Positions 8,172 through 16,786 of a stretch of 64,000 nucleotides of DNA are shown here, piece by piece. The notes under the pieces are model-generated. The model had not been told where the DNA came from and did not search any database. It saw nothing but the letters and a program-made list of their open reading frames with translations. Position 1 is the first letter of the stretch. Every line of letters starts with the position of its first letter. The position numbers and the translations under genes are program-made. This DNA is from Halalkalibacter hemicellulosilyticusJCM 9152 (GTDB taxonomy: Bacteria; Bacillota; Bacilli; Bacillales; Bacillaceae_D), in contig NZ_BAUU01000011.1 in assembly GCF_000513115.1 (NCBI RefSeq), forward strand, positions 1 through 64,000, read 5' to 3'.

Positions 8172-8639
8172 ATGAAGAAGATATTTATTGGATTCGCATT
8201 GACATTCTTATTATTAGGATGTTCAGATGGAGGAACAGAGAATGATTCTCCTCATAACAGTCATGAAATAAATGGAGATTTACGTGAAGAAACAGTGACT
8301 GAGGAATTACCGCGATTTTTAGATCATTATTCAGATACGATTACGGATATATACAGTCGAGCCGTTCATTATGAGGATATTCTCGTTCATATTCCTTGCT
8401 ACTGTGGATGTGGCGAGTACGTAGGTCATCGACATACTTATGATTGCTTTATTTATGAGCGCGAAGAGGAAACGGTTGTTTGGGATGATCATGGAGCAAA
8501 ATGTGGAGTGTGCTTAGAAATTGCTCATATTTCAATGGAATTAACAGACCAAGGTTTGTCTGTTGATGAGATTCGTCAAATTGTAGATGACGCGTATCAA
8601 CAAGGTTATCCTGAGCCGACACCTACTCCTGCTTTATAG
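8172..8639 (+). CDS. PCYCGC-motif lipoprotein
   Basis: A 155-residue predicted lipoprotein: MKK signal, hydrophobic helix and lipobox LLGC (Cys17). The mature part contains IPCYCGCGEYVGHRHTYDCFI and later AKCGVCLEI, the cysteine/histidine pattern of the PCYCGC family (PF13798), whose function is unknown; metal binding is a reasonable guess. It ends in a short proline/threonine tail. AGAGGTGACAG precedes the ATG at 8172; earlier in-frame ATGs lack a site. Confidence 0.8.
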   Translation: MKKIFIGFALTFLLLGCSDGGTENDSPHNSHEINGDLREETVTEELPRFLDHYSDTITDIYSRAVHYEDILVHIPCYCGCGEYVGHRHTYDCFIYEREEETVVWDDHGAKCGVCLEIAHISMELTDQGLSVDEIRQIVDDAYQQGYPEPTPTPAL

Positions 8640-8685
8640 AAAGGTTTAAATAAGTAGAGGCTGGGATAAAACCCTCCTCTGAAAT

Positions 8686-8741
8686 GAAAAGCTGATGAAA
8701 TTTTATTTGTGTAAAATTTCATCGGCTTTCATTTTTTTTTT
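8686..8741 (+). terminator. Terminator downstream of the PCYCGC lipoprotein
   Basis: Twenty-nucleotide stem GAAAAGCTGATGAAATTTTA with its complement, followed by nine T residues. Confidence 0.92.
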
Positions 8742-8811
8742 GGGCTCTTCCGCATTTTTTCATGGAAATATGCATCCGCTACAGGTTCGTTCCATTGCGC
8801 TCCAGCCACTC

Positions 8812-8985
8812 GAAAGAGCGGAGTGCGTCGACGAGTCAGGTGACCTCGTGCGACATGTGTTCCGAGTTCCTCTATTCACTCTGTATTGCATCTTTTACTG
8901 TCGTTATGTTATCCTCATGCCTCTATTTCGGGTTTTATGTCTCCTTATGTCCTTGTTTAGCTCAACTAGAGGAATAAGGATTCCC
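8812..8985. repeat. Dispersed intergenic repeat C, copy 1
   Basis: About 175 nt closely resembling 55656-55840 in the same orientation (roughly 80% identity by eye). Shared blocks include CAGGTGACCTCGTGCGAC, CCTCATGCCTCTATTTCGGG and CTTGTTTAGCTCAA. It lies in a 540-nt gap between the lipoprotein gene and ecsA. GTCGACGAG/CTCGTGCGAC at about 8828-8857 can form a hairpin. No protein reading frame is conserved between the copies. Confidence 0.8.
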
Positions 8986-9000
8986 TTTGTCCATTGAGAC

Positions 9001-9020
9001 GAGGCCACTGAAAAAGTCCC
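9001..9020 (+). repeat. Repeat A half-site
   Basis: GAGGCCACTGAAAAAGT, the left arm of the CACTGAAAAAGT hairpin family found elsewhere in the window, here without a matching right arm. Confidence 0.5.
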
Positions 9021-9178
9021 AAGAGAAATAAGGGTATTTATTAAGAACCTGTTCAAAAAGCACCAAAAAATATGGACTCTAATGAAAGAAGTCAAGTCGA
9101 AAGAACAAAAGCTTTGTCATGATAGTAGAGAATAGTTGTCCATTTTTGGTAATATAGAAGAGAAGGAGTGGTGACGTT

Positions 9179-9922
9179 ATGTCAAAAGGGTTGCAAATTC
9201 AAGATTTAACAGGAGGGTACCACCCACGAAAGCCTGTTTTACATCATATTTCATTTTCAGTAGAGCCTGCCGAAATGGTTGGATTAATTGGATTGAATGG
9301 AGCAGGAAAGAGCACGACTATTAAGCATGTACTAGGTTTATTACAAGGAGATCAAGGGACGATTCATGTGAATGGAATGACTTTGCAAGATGATTTACAT
9401 ACATATCGTCGTTCACTTGCTTATATTCCAGAAACGCCAATTTTATACGATGAATTGACGCTATGGGAGCATTTAGAACTGACAGCACTTGCTTATGATC
9501 TTGAAATGGATACGTTTGAAGAACGTGCGAATACATTATTAGTTGAATTTCGAATGGAAAAGATGAGACACTGGTTTCCTAGTCACTTTTCGAAAGGAAT
9601 GCGCCAAAAGGTGATGATCATGAGTGCTTTTTTAGTTGAACCACCCGTTTACATCGTTGATGAGCCGATCGTCGGTCTTGATCCAATTGGAATTCAATCG
9701 TTTTTAACTTGGTTAGATACGATGAAAACTAGAGGGGCTGCGGTCTTAATGTCGACTCACATTCTAGCGACAGCAGAACGTTATTGTGACCGCTTTGTTA
9801 TGTTACATGAAGGGAAAGTGTTACTTGAAGGTACTTTACAGCAAATGCAAGAGCAAACAGGGATGAAGAATGCAACGTTAGATGATATTTATATCGAAAT
9901 GACGAAGGAAGAACGCGTATGA
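9179..9922 (+). CDS. ecsA: ABC transporter ATPase EcsA
   Basis: EcsA is the cytoplasmic ATPase of the Ecs exporter, needed in B. subtilis for protein secretion, competence and regulated proteolysis. The 247-residue protein shows Walker A GLNGAGKST (38-46), the signature FSKGMRQK (137-144) and Walker B VYIVDEP (157-163). GAAGGAGTG precedes the ATG. It overlaps ecsB by 4 nt (ATGA), so the subunits are translationally coupled. Confidence 0.95.
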   Translation: MSKGLQIQDLTGGYHPRKPVLHHISFSVEPAEMVGLIGLNGAGKSTTIKHVLGLLQGDQGTIHVNGMTLQDDLHTYRRSLAYIPETPILYDELTLWEHLELTALAYDLEMDTFEERANTLLVEFRMEKMRHWFPSHFSKGMRQKVMIMSAFLVEPPVYIVDEPIVGLDPIGIQSFLTWLDTMKTRGAAVLMSTHILATAERYCDRFVMLHEGKVLLEGTLQQMQEQTGMKNATLDDIYIEMTKEERV

Positions 9923-11127
9923 AAGATGGATTAACTTTGTGGCGAGAAAGACTGTCTGTTTATTGGAATGAAGCGATTCGCTATTTACGTTTAATCGGAA
10001 ACAGTGGCTTTCTATTTACAGTCTACTTTCTCATAATTATTGGAAGTTATTATTATAGCCTCTTTTTAGATTGGCTTCCAGCGGATTTCCCGGCAATATG
10101 GGTATACGTTCTCGTGTTTGGGCATTTACTCACTAGAAGTGGTGTACGTACATTTGTAAAGCCTGGTGATCTTGTGTTTCTATTACCATATGAATCACAA
10201 CTATCTAGTTACTTTCGAGCGTGTAAATGGTATTCATATGCCATTCAAAGTGCATTCGTTTTAATTGCATTTGTTCTGTTATCGCCGTTATATATGAATT
10301 ATTCTAGTCATGCAGGTCCTATTATTTATATCATTGGGATGCTAATGATCGTAAAAGGTTGGAATGTCTTAACAAGCTTTGAGGAACAGAGATTCCAACA
10401 TGCAATAGAACGTCATTCTCATTTTGCTTTACGTGGAGTTATTAATGTTGCTTTTATTTACTTGCTTTTCTCAGGCGCTGATTTGTTTTTAATGATCGCA
10501 TTACTAGCGTTAATGGCCATCCTTTACTTTTTTTATTTTGCTAAAATAGCAAGCAAACAGACGATTAAGTGGGAGCATTTATTAGATGTTGAGCGTGGAA
10601 TGGTGACCTTTTTCTATCGAATTGCCAATGCGTTTACGGATGTGCCTCAATTGAAAAATAAAGTTCGCGAACGTCGTTATTTGCAATGGTTTTTACATTC
10701 AATTAAACCGAGTCCGTCTGTTTACCACTATTTATTTACTCGAACATTTCTACGTGCAAATGATTATGCGGGTATTTATATTCGGTTAGTTGTTATTCTT
10801 GCGATCATATTGGCTGTATTACCAAGTGGTTGGCTACAATTAGCGACTATGCTGTTATTTATGCATATGATTACAACACAATTGTCAACGATTTGGTATC
10901 ATTATGATACGAGCTTATGGGTAGATCTCTATCCGATTGAACAGTCTGTTAAGAGACATGCATTAACTCAACTTTGCTTTCGTTTATTACTAGGGGCAAC
11001 AGCCGTTCAAGTATTAGTTCTATTACTTACATCAGAGTGGTTGATTACTATTATAGCCCTACTGATTGGTGTGTTCTATAGCTATATGGGCAGTCATACA
11101 CTCATTCATAGAAGGAGAAAGTCGTAA
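9919..11127 (+). CDS. ecsB: ABC transporter membrane subunit EcsB
   Basis: The 402-residue protein is the membrane partner of EcsA. It has several predicted membrane segments, notably about 28-48, 58-75, 105-150, 170-212 and 285-400, and a basic, arginine-rich middle and C-terminal end. Length and gene position match EcsB. The start overlaps the ecsA stop. Confidence 0.93.
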   Translation: MKDGLTLWRERLSVYWNEAIRYLRLIGNSGFLFTVYFLIIIGSYYYSLFLDWLPADFPAIWVYVLVFGHLLTRSGVRTFVKPGDLVFLLPYESQLSSYFRACKWYSYAIQSAFVLIAFVLLSPLYMNYSSHAGPIIYIIGMLMIVKGWNVLTSFEEQRFQHAIERHSHFALRGVINVAFIYLLFSGADLFLMIALLALMAILYFFYFAKIASKQTIKWEHLLDVERGMVTFFYRIANAFTDVPQLKNKVRERRYLQWFLHSIKPSPSVYHYLFTRTFLRANDYAGIYIRLVVILAIILAVLPSGWLQLATMLLFMHMITTQLSTIWYHYDTSLWVDLYPIEQSVKRHALTQLCFRLLLGATAVQVLVLLLTSEWLITIIALLIGVFYSYMGSHTLIHRRRKS

Positions 11128-11141
11128 AGGAGAGACACACT

Positions 11142-11891
11142 GTGTATGAAGAAACGGTTTATGAAGAACTTGATCGATGGAAACGAAAACTGACGAAGCG
11201 ACAATCAATGATGGGGCGTTATACAAAAGGTTTGCAGGCTAAGGTTAATGGTCTCATTCCAGAAAAGGTGCATACATTTGTGACAACAAGTATTAAAAAT
11301 ATGACACATGCTACATTAATTGGGTCAGAGTATACAACGAAAATTGAGCCTAAACAAGGATTGAGTCTTTCTGAACGTGATGAAAATTTCAAGGAAATTC
11401 TCACTTCATATAAAAGAACCGCAGCACTCGAAGGGGCAGGTACAGGAGCCGGAGGTATAATCCTTGGAATGGTTGACTTTCCATTGTTATTGAGCATTAA
11501 AATGAAATTCCTGTTTGATACTGCTGCAACGTATGGTTATGATGTTCATGATTATCGGGAGCGATTATTCGTCCTTTATTTGTTTCAGCTTGCATTCTCT
11601 CGTGAAGAAAAACGACCGATGTTATTGGAACGCATTGAAAATTGGACAGAAGAAAAAGAGAAATTACCTTCAAAGGACGTCTATTTGGCAGAAGTTGATT
11701 GGAAGTCTTTTCAACTAGATTATCGCGATTATATTGATTTACCTAAGATGCTACAGCTAATCCCTGGATTTGGAGCTATAGTTGGAGCGACAGCTAATTA
11801 TCGCTTTTTAGAGATTTTAGGTGAAACAGCGATGAATGGTTATCGAATGAGATTGTTAGAGGATAAGAAAGAATACAGAAGGAAACCGTAA
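11142..11891 (+). CDS. ecsC: EcsC family protein
   Basis: A 249-residue protein in the third place of the ecs operon. The EcsC-domain landmarks are the glycine-rich GAGTGAGGIILGMVDFPLLL and the C-terminal IPGFGAIVGATANY. Its biochemical role is unknown, and it is dispensable in B. subtilis. Translation starts at GTG 11142 after AAAGGAGAG. Confidence 0.9.
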   Translation: MYEETVYEELDRWKRKLTKRQSMMGRYTKGLQAKVNGLIPEKVHTFVTTSIKNMTHATLIGSEYTTKIEPKQGLSLSERDENFKEILTSYKRTAALEGAGTGAGGIILGMVDFPLLLSIKMKFLFDTAATYGYDVHDYRERLFVLYLFQLAFSREEKRPMLLERIENWTEEKEKLPSKDVYLAEVDWKSFQLDYRDYIDLPKMLQLIPGFGAIVGATANYRFLEILGETAMNGYRMRLLEDKKEYRRKP

Positions 11892-11918
11892 AAAGTGAAG
11901 AGCTTTTTGCGGTTTTTT
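11884..11918 (+). terminator. ecs operon terminator
   Basis: AACCGTAAAAAG / CTTTTTGCGGTT hairpin ending in a T run; it overlaps the ecsC stop codon. Confidence 0.85.
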
Positions 11919-12043
11919 GAAATAATAAACGATTATTTTAGACTATGCATTTAAAATCGTTACATGACAGTATATAATGAACCCCAATAAATGGACGGTT
12001 ACAATTGGCGATTCTTAGTACAACATAGAAGGAGATTGTTCTT

Positions 12044-14497
12044 ATGACGATTAATAAAGGGGATAGAATGAGCAAGGATTCCCGTTTGACCAAGGAAGAA
12101 CTTTTAGCTGTAATGCATAACGTTCAAGATGCTATTTTTGTTATTGCATTAAACAAGGAATTAAAAATAGAAGGTTTTGTTGAAGTAAATGAAGCGGCCT
12201 GTAAACAGCTGAAGTATAGTCGTAAAGAGTTACTCTCCTTGTCACCACTAGATATTATTGATCCGAGCGCCTTGCATTTTATTTACAAAGAGCTTCAAGA
12301 TATTATGTACGGAAAGTCGATTACGATTGATTCTATGCTTATGACAAAAGAAAGAGAACGAATACCAGTAGTAATGAGTCATCGCATGGTGGAGATGGTA
12401 GAAGACCATAAATTCATCGTTTGCACAGTACGAGATCATAGAAAACCAGGAGAAATACAGCGACTATTAGATAAAGTGATAAAACAATATGATTCATTGT
12501 TTTACTTTCATCCGGATTTTGTCTTTTCATTAGATGAAAAAGGAGCTATTACAAACCTTAACCCTGCTGGTGAGTTAATGCTGAAGTACGAGTTGAGTGA
12601 ATTAATTGGTAAGTCTTTTGAAATAATGATTCCTCATGATGAACAAGAAAAAACGAAAGATGCCTTTCAGAAAAACATTCAAGGTCAAACGATGCAATTC
12701 GAGAGCGCAATTGTGAATAAGCTTCAGCAACGCATTGACTTAAATGTTACATCAGTTCCAATTATTTTGCATGATCAAGTCATTGGAATTATTGGTATTG
12801 CAAGAAATGTTACTCTTCAAAATAAAACAAAAAGGCTTTTGGAAGAAAGTGAACAACGATATCGCTCATTATTTGAATTCAATGTAGATGCTGTCTTAAC
12901 ACTTGATCTAGAGGGTCGTTTCTTAGAAGTAAATCAGGCAACAGAACGATTAACCGGCTATCATGCTGATGAGCTTTTAGAGAAATCATTCTTACCGCTT
13001 ATTGTGCCAGAGGATAGGGAAAGAACCTTTCATCATTTCCAGAAAGCGTTAGAAGGTAACCCACAGCAATACGAAACATCTATGTATAATAAAAATGATG
13101 AAAAAATGTATTTTCATATCACGATTATTCCTATTTTTATTGACCGAATACTGACAGGGATTCATTGTATTGGAAAGGATATTACAGAAAAGAAAAGAAT
13201 AGAAGAAAAAATGAATTATTTAGCATTCCATGATTCGTTGACTGAGTTACCCAATCAACGTTTGTTTCGTTTTGAAGGTAACCAAGCTCTTAAAGAAGCC
13301 AAAGAAAAAAGGGGAATGATTGCTGTTTGTTTTTTGGATTTAGATCGCTTTAAGTTCATTAATGATTACTTAGGTCATGAAATAGGCGATCTTTTGTTAC
13401 AAAAGGTAGCTAATCGATTAGAAAAAGTGTTAAAGGATAAGGGAAGGGCTTTTCGTTATGGAGGAGACGAATTTATTCTTTTATTAAAAAATACAAGTGA
13501 GGTAGAGGTACTATCAACGGCTAAGAATGTGATTGAGAATATATCTAAGCCCTTTAATCTAAATGGATTTGAAGCAGTTGTTACCGCTAGTATGGGGATA
13601 AGTCTTTATCCGCATCATGGAGAGACCCCTTTTACTTTAATTAAAAAAGCAGACAATGCCATGTATCATGCAAAGAGACAAGGTAAAAATAATTTCCAAA
13701 TATATGGTAGTTATGTGCGTGGCATGACGAACGGTAACTTGAAGCTCGAGACTTTAATGCATAAAGCTCTTGAACAACAAGAATTACTGTTACTTTATCA
13801 ACCACAAATGGATGCAAAAACAAATACGATTTATGGAGTTGAAGGGCTTATTCGATGGAATAATGATGAATTAGGGATGGTTTCACCTCAAGAATTTATA
13901 CCAGTAGCCGAAGAGACGGGGCTTATAGTACCAATTGGAGAATGGGTGATTAGAACCGCTTGTAAGCAAAATAAAGAGTGGCAGCAGAAAGGTTTATCCC
14001 CGATAGTCGTATCTGTCAACCTCTCTATTCGTCAATTTTATCAATCAGACTTAATTGAAAAAATAGATGCTATTTTAAAGGAAACACAGTTAGACCCATG
14101 CTTTCTTGAATTGGAAATTACTGAATCGATGGCGATGCATGCGGATACGGCAATCGTTATTCTCACAGAATTAAAGAAATTAGGCGTGAAGATTGCAATC
14201 GATGACTTTGGAACAGGATACAGTTCGTTAAACTATTTAAAACGGTTCCCTATTGATCATTTAAAGGTAGATCGATCTTTTGTGAAAGATATACAAGTAG
14301 ATGATGATCGAGATATTATTACTACAATCATTGCTTTAGGGCATAATCTAAAGATGAAGGTTATTGCAGAAGGAGTTGAAACGAAAGAGCAAGTGGCATT
14401 TTTAAAGAAAGCCAAGTGTGACATCCTTCAAGGATATTATTATAGTAAACCACTTGATTCCAAAATGATTGAAGAAATGCTTCTCCATCAATCGTGA
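12044..14497 (+). CDS. PAS-PAS-PAS-GGDEF-EAL cyclic-di-GMP enzyme
   Basis: An 817-residue cytoplasmic signalling protein with no membrane helix. Three PAS regions lie at about 20-135, 148-262 and 270-388, then a GGDEF domain (390-555) and an EAL domain (565-815). GGDEF is intact at 473-477. The residues where an RxxD inhibitory site would sit read KDKG (464-467), so product inhibition there is unlikely. In the EAL domain the motif reads EGL (600-602); the catalytic landmarks EITES, DDFGTG (720-725) and EGVET are present, so hydrolysis is plausible. Ligands of the PAS domains are unknown. AAGGAG precedes the ATG by 9 nt; a second ATG at 12068 is also possible. Confidence 0.93.
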   Translation: MTINKGDRMSKDSRLTKEELLAVMHNVQDAIFVIALNKELKIEGFVEVNEAACKQLKYSRKELLSLSPLDIIDPSALHFIYKELQDIMYGKSITIDSMLMTKERERIPVVMSHRMVEMVEDHKFIVCTVRDHRKPGEIQRLLDKVIKQYDSLFYFHPDFVFSLDEKGAITNLNPAGELMLKYELSELIGKSFEIMIPHDEQEKTKDAFQKNIQGQTMQFESAIVNKLQQRIDLNVTSVPIILHDQVIGIIGIARNVTLQNKTKRLLEESEQRYRSLFEFNVDAVLTLDLEGRFLEVNQATERLTGYHADELLEKSFLPLIVPEDRERTFHHFQKALEGNPQQYETSMYNKNDEKMYFHITIIPIFIDRILTGIHCIGKDITEKKRIEEKMNYLAFHDSLTELPNQRLFRFEGNQALKEAKEKRGMIAVCFLDLDRFKFINDYLGHEIGDLLLQKVANRLEKVLKDKGRAFRYGGDEFILLLKNTSEVEVLSTAKNVIENISKPFNLNGFEAVVTASMGISLYPHHGETPFTLIKKADNAMYHAKRQGKNNFQIYGSYVRGMTNGNLKLETLMHKALEQQELLLLYQPQMDAKTNTIYGVEGLIRWNNDELGMVSPQEFIPVAEETGLIVPIGEWVIRTACKQNKEWQQKGLSPIVVSVNLSIRQFYQSDLIEKIDAILKETQLDPCFLELEITESMAMHADTAIVILTELKKLGVKIAIDDFGTGYSSLNYLKRFPIDHLKVDRSFVKDIQVDDDRDIITTIIALGHNLKMKVIAEGVETKEQVAFLKKAKCDILQGYYYSKPLDSKMIEEMLLHQS

Positions 14498-14519
14498 TTA
14501 AATTGGCATATATAAACCT

Positions 14520-14562
14520 AATGACGTAATCTGTACGTTGACCTTTCGACAGTTACGTCATT
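14520..14562. terminator. Bidirectional terminator
   Basis: AATGACGTAA / TTACGTCATT inverted repeat between the convergent GGDEF-EAL gene and the ccdA-like gene. Confidence 0.7.
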
Positions 14563-14591
14563 GGTTGCTTAATGGATATGTTTAATTATTA

Positions 14592-15305
14592 TTAGATTCC
14601 AAATGGGACAAACCTGGCTAAATAGGCTGAGATCGTACTGTATTGCCCCGTAAATAATAGAATTCCTAATATGACCATAATGACACCGCTCCCTTTTTGA
14701 ATAGTAGGGAGCCATTTGTTTATGCGGCGTACTTTATCAAGTGATTTTGACCAAATAAGAGAGACGAGGAGAAAAGGAACTCCAAGACCAATCGAATAGA
14801 CGAATAACATGAAAACCCCTGTCATCATTGTTTCTGAACTGCCTGCAAGAAGAAGAATTGATGAAAGGACAAGACCTATACATGGTGACCAGCCTGTACC
14901 AAACAAAAAGCCAATTAAAATCGAGTTAGCAAAGCTCTTTGATTTCTTCGGCTTTACATTTAACCGTTTCTCACTCATAAGCATACGAATCGAAATGATT
15001 CCCATCATTTGTAACCCAAATACCGCAATAATAATCCCACCGAGCTGTTCAATCAATTGCCGATTCCCTGAATAGAGCTGTCCAATGAACGTTGATGATA
15101 GACCAAGCATTAAAAAAATCGTTGTAAATCCGATAATGAAGCCGATACTACGTGAAAAGATAAAGCGTCGATCTGCTTGAATTTGATTATTTGCAACTGA
15201 AGTTCCAGTTAATTGAGCTAAGTAAGCTGGTACGAGTGGGAAAATACATGGTGATAAAAAAGATATAATTCCAGCAAAAAAAGCGAGCCAGATTGAAACT
15301 TCCAT
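14592..15305 (-). CDS. ccdA: CcdA-like thiol-disulfide transmembrane protein
   Basis: CcdA passes electrons from cytoplasmic thioredoxin across the membrane for cytochrome c maturation and spore coat/cortex redox proteins. The 237-residue protein has six predicted helices and the two conserved cysteines, C20 in LSPCIFPLVP and C142 in GWSPCIG. GAGGAGG precedes the ATG. No thioredoxin-like partner (ResA, StoA) is adjacent, so the in vivo partner cannot be told from context. Some genomes have several CcdA paralogues, so the symbol is tentative. Confidence 0.85.
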   Translation of the reverse strand: MEVSIWLAFFAGIISFLSPCIFPLVPAYLAQLTGTSVANNQIQADRRFIFSRSIGFIIGFTTIFLMLGLSSTFIGQLYSGNRQLIEQLGGIIIAVFGLQMMGIISIRMLMSEKRLNVKPKKSKSFANSILIGFLFGTGWSPCIGLVLSSILLLAGSSETMMTGVFMLFVYSIGLGVPFLLVSLIWSKSLDKVRRINKWLPTIQKGSGVIMVILGILLFTGQYSTISAYLARFVPFGI

Positions 15306-15527
15306 TATGAAACCTCCTCAGTGTATGTAACGAACGTTGATTTAAATATATTCTAAATCAAATCGATTTTATGAATCAAATAATTGAAAAGATGAAATTT
15401 TAGGAGTTTGGACCTTTTCATGAGTTATCCGTGTAGAAATCTCATAGCTTTAGTCTATTATATCGCAATTGTTCATTAAAAATAGGGTGATCCAAGAAAG
15501 TTCACGGAAAGGACAAGAGGCTGAGTG

Positions 15528-15553
15528 TTCTCTCAGTCTAAAGTCTGAGAGAA
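15528..15553 (+). promoter_or_regulatory. Candidate LiaR operator upstream of liaI
   Basis: TTCTCTCAG and CTGAGAGAA form perfect 9-nt arms around TCTAAAGT, with core AGTCTAAAGTCT. It lies about 75-100 nt before liaI, and a possible -10 (TACAAT, 15573-15578) follows at a distance expected for an activator site overlapping the -35. LiaR is known to activate the liaI promoter through an inverted repeat. The rest of the gap 15306-15629 shows nothing else I can support. Confidence 0.6.
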
Positions 15554-15629
15554 AAACAATCTTGAGAGTGGCTACAATAAATCGAGTGTTCCGTATGATA
15601 AGAGTAGATTCAAGAAGGAGGACATAGCG

Positions 15630-16025
15630 ATGAAATTAACAGGAAAAGTGTTTGCTGGTTTCTTACTTATTTTTATTGGAGCGAGTATGCTACTAAGCTT
15701 GATTGGAATACATCTTGGAGGATTACTTGGACTTGCAATTGGTGCTGCGTTGTTGTATTGGGGGTACTGCCGCTACCAAGAGAATGGCCGTTGGTCATTA
15801 TCTAGCATTATTCTGATTGTTCTAGGAATAAGCTTTTTATTTGGAGGTATAGGAGGTGTCATTAGTTTATTAATTGGTGGGTTTTTAGTTTATGTTGGCT
15901 ATCAATTTATGACAAAAAGTGATACGAAGAAGAGCCATGAAGAGGAAGAAGAAAGTTTGGATTATTCGAAATCAACATATGACTCATTAGATGAAGAAAT
16001 CGATCGCTTATTAGAAAAGAAATAG
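15630..16025 (+). CDS. liaI: LiaI membrane protein
   Basis: First gene of the envelope-stress operon, 131 residues. Hydrophobic segments at about 8-45 and 57-92 are followed by an acidic tail (SHEEEEESLDYSK). In B. subtilis LiaI recruits LiaH to the membrane. AGAAGGAGG precedes the ATG; liaH follows after 16 nt. Confidence 0.85.
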   Translation: MKLTGKVFAGFLLIFIGASMLLSLIGIHLGGLLGLAIGAALLYWGYCRYQENGRWSLSSIILIVLGISFLFGGIGGVISLLIGGFLVYVGYQFMTKSDTKKSHEEEEESLDYSKSTYDSLDEEIDRLLEKK

Positions 16026-16041
16026 TAGGAGGATGGTAAAA

Positions 16042-16689
16042 ATGGATATGACAAAGCGAGTTCAGCAATTTTTTAAGGCTTATGTAAATGAAGGGTTAGA
16101 AAAGATGGAAGATCCTGTTATAATGGTGAAGCAATATATGCGAGATGTGAAGGCAGAAATGAAACGTATGACGCAATTAATTGAAAAGAAGCAAGAGCTT
16201 TCTGAAATGTTAAGAATGGATGCTGAACAGTTGAAGGAAACCATTGCGAAACGAGAAAAGCAAGCGAAAATCGCCCTGGAAAATGGTGATGAGGAGTTAG
16301 CAAAAAGACTACTAAGCAACAAGCATGATGCGTATGAGCAGCAAAATCGCTATAATGCTTTATTTGAGCGTAATGAGGAGCAGCTTGTTGAACAAAAGGC
16401 TGAATTAGAGCAGTTGCTTCTGAAGTATCAAAAGCTTAAGGAACGTAAGCTTGATCTGTTATTACGAACGGAAGCAGTTGAATCAAAACGGCATGTTGAA
16501 CAGTTAGAGAAGCAAGGCATCCGTCGTTCGCAAATTCAGGAAGATCCATTTGAACGTTGGGAAGAGAGAATAACGGAAATGGAACGACACCAAGGGAAGA
16601 CGCATAAGCATGAGACATTACAGGTAAATCAATTAGTAATGGATGAGTTAGAGCAATTAAAGGCTGAATTAAACGAAAAAAAAATGTGA
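16042..16689 (+). CDS. liaH: LiaH, PspA/IM30-family protein
   Basis: A 215-residue, almost wholly helical, highly charged protein of the PspA/Vipp1 family, which forms oligomeric assemblies that protect stressed membranes. It begins MTKRVQQFFKAYVNEGLEKMEDP and shows the family's long coiled coil at about 25-150. AGGAGG at 16027-16032 directly abuts the ATG at 16033, so the ATG at 16042 is chosen. A hairpin follows the gene and may set the liaIH to liaGFSR ratio. Confidence 0.93.
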   Translation: MDMTKRVQQFFKAYVNEGLEKMEDPVIMVKQYMRDVKAEMKRMTQLIEKKQELSEMLRMDAEQLKETIAKREKQAKIALENGDEELAKRLLSNKHDAYEQQNRYNALFERNEEQLVEQKAELEQLLLKYQKLKERKLDLLLRTEAVESKRHVEQLEKQGIRRSQIQEDPFERWEERITEMERHQGKTHKHETLQVNQLVMDELEQLKAELNEKKM

Positions 16690-16693
16690 GTAC

Positions 16694-16738
16694 AGTCGTG
16701 CGGGAACTGGAGAGTTTATTTATCCATCCCTCACGACT
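16694..16738 (+). promoter_or_regulatory. Hairpin between liaH and liaG
   Basis: AGTCGTG-CGGGA pairs with TCCC-TCACGACT across a loop of about 20 nt. No U tract follows, so it looks like a processing or partial-attenuation hairpin rather than a full terminator. In B. subtilis a short liaIH transcript is much more abundant than the full operon transcript. Confidence 0.55.
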
Positions 16739-16786
16739 TCATAGCATTTAAGATAACTGTTCTTAAATGAATGAGGAGGACTTATA

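Noticed and set aside
8695-8997. Open frames of 100 and 71 codons in the gap before ecsA
   Set aside because: They lie in terminator and repeat C sequence, and the second copy of the repeat does not keep the frame.
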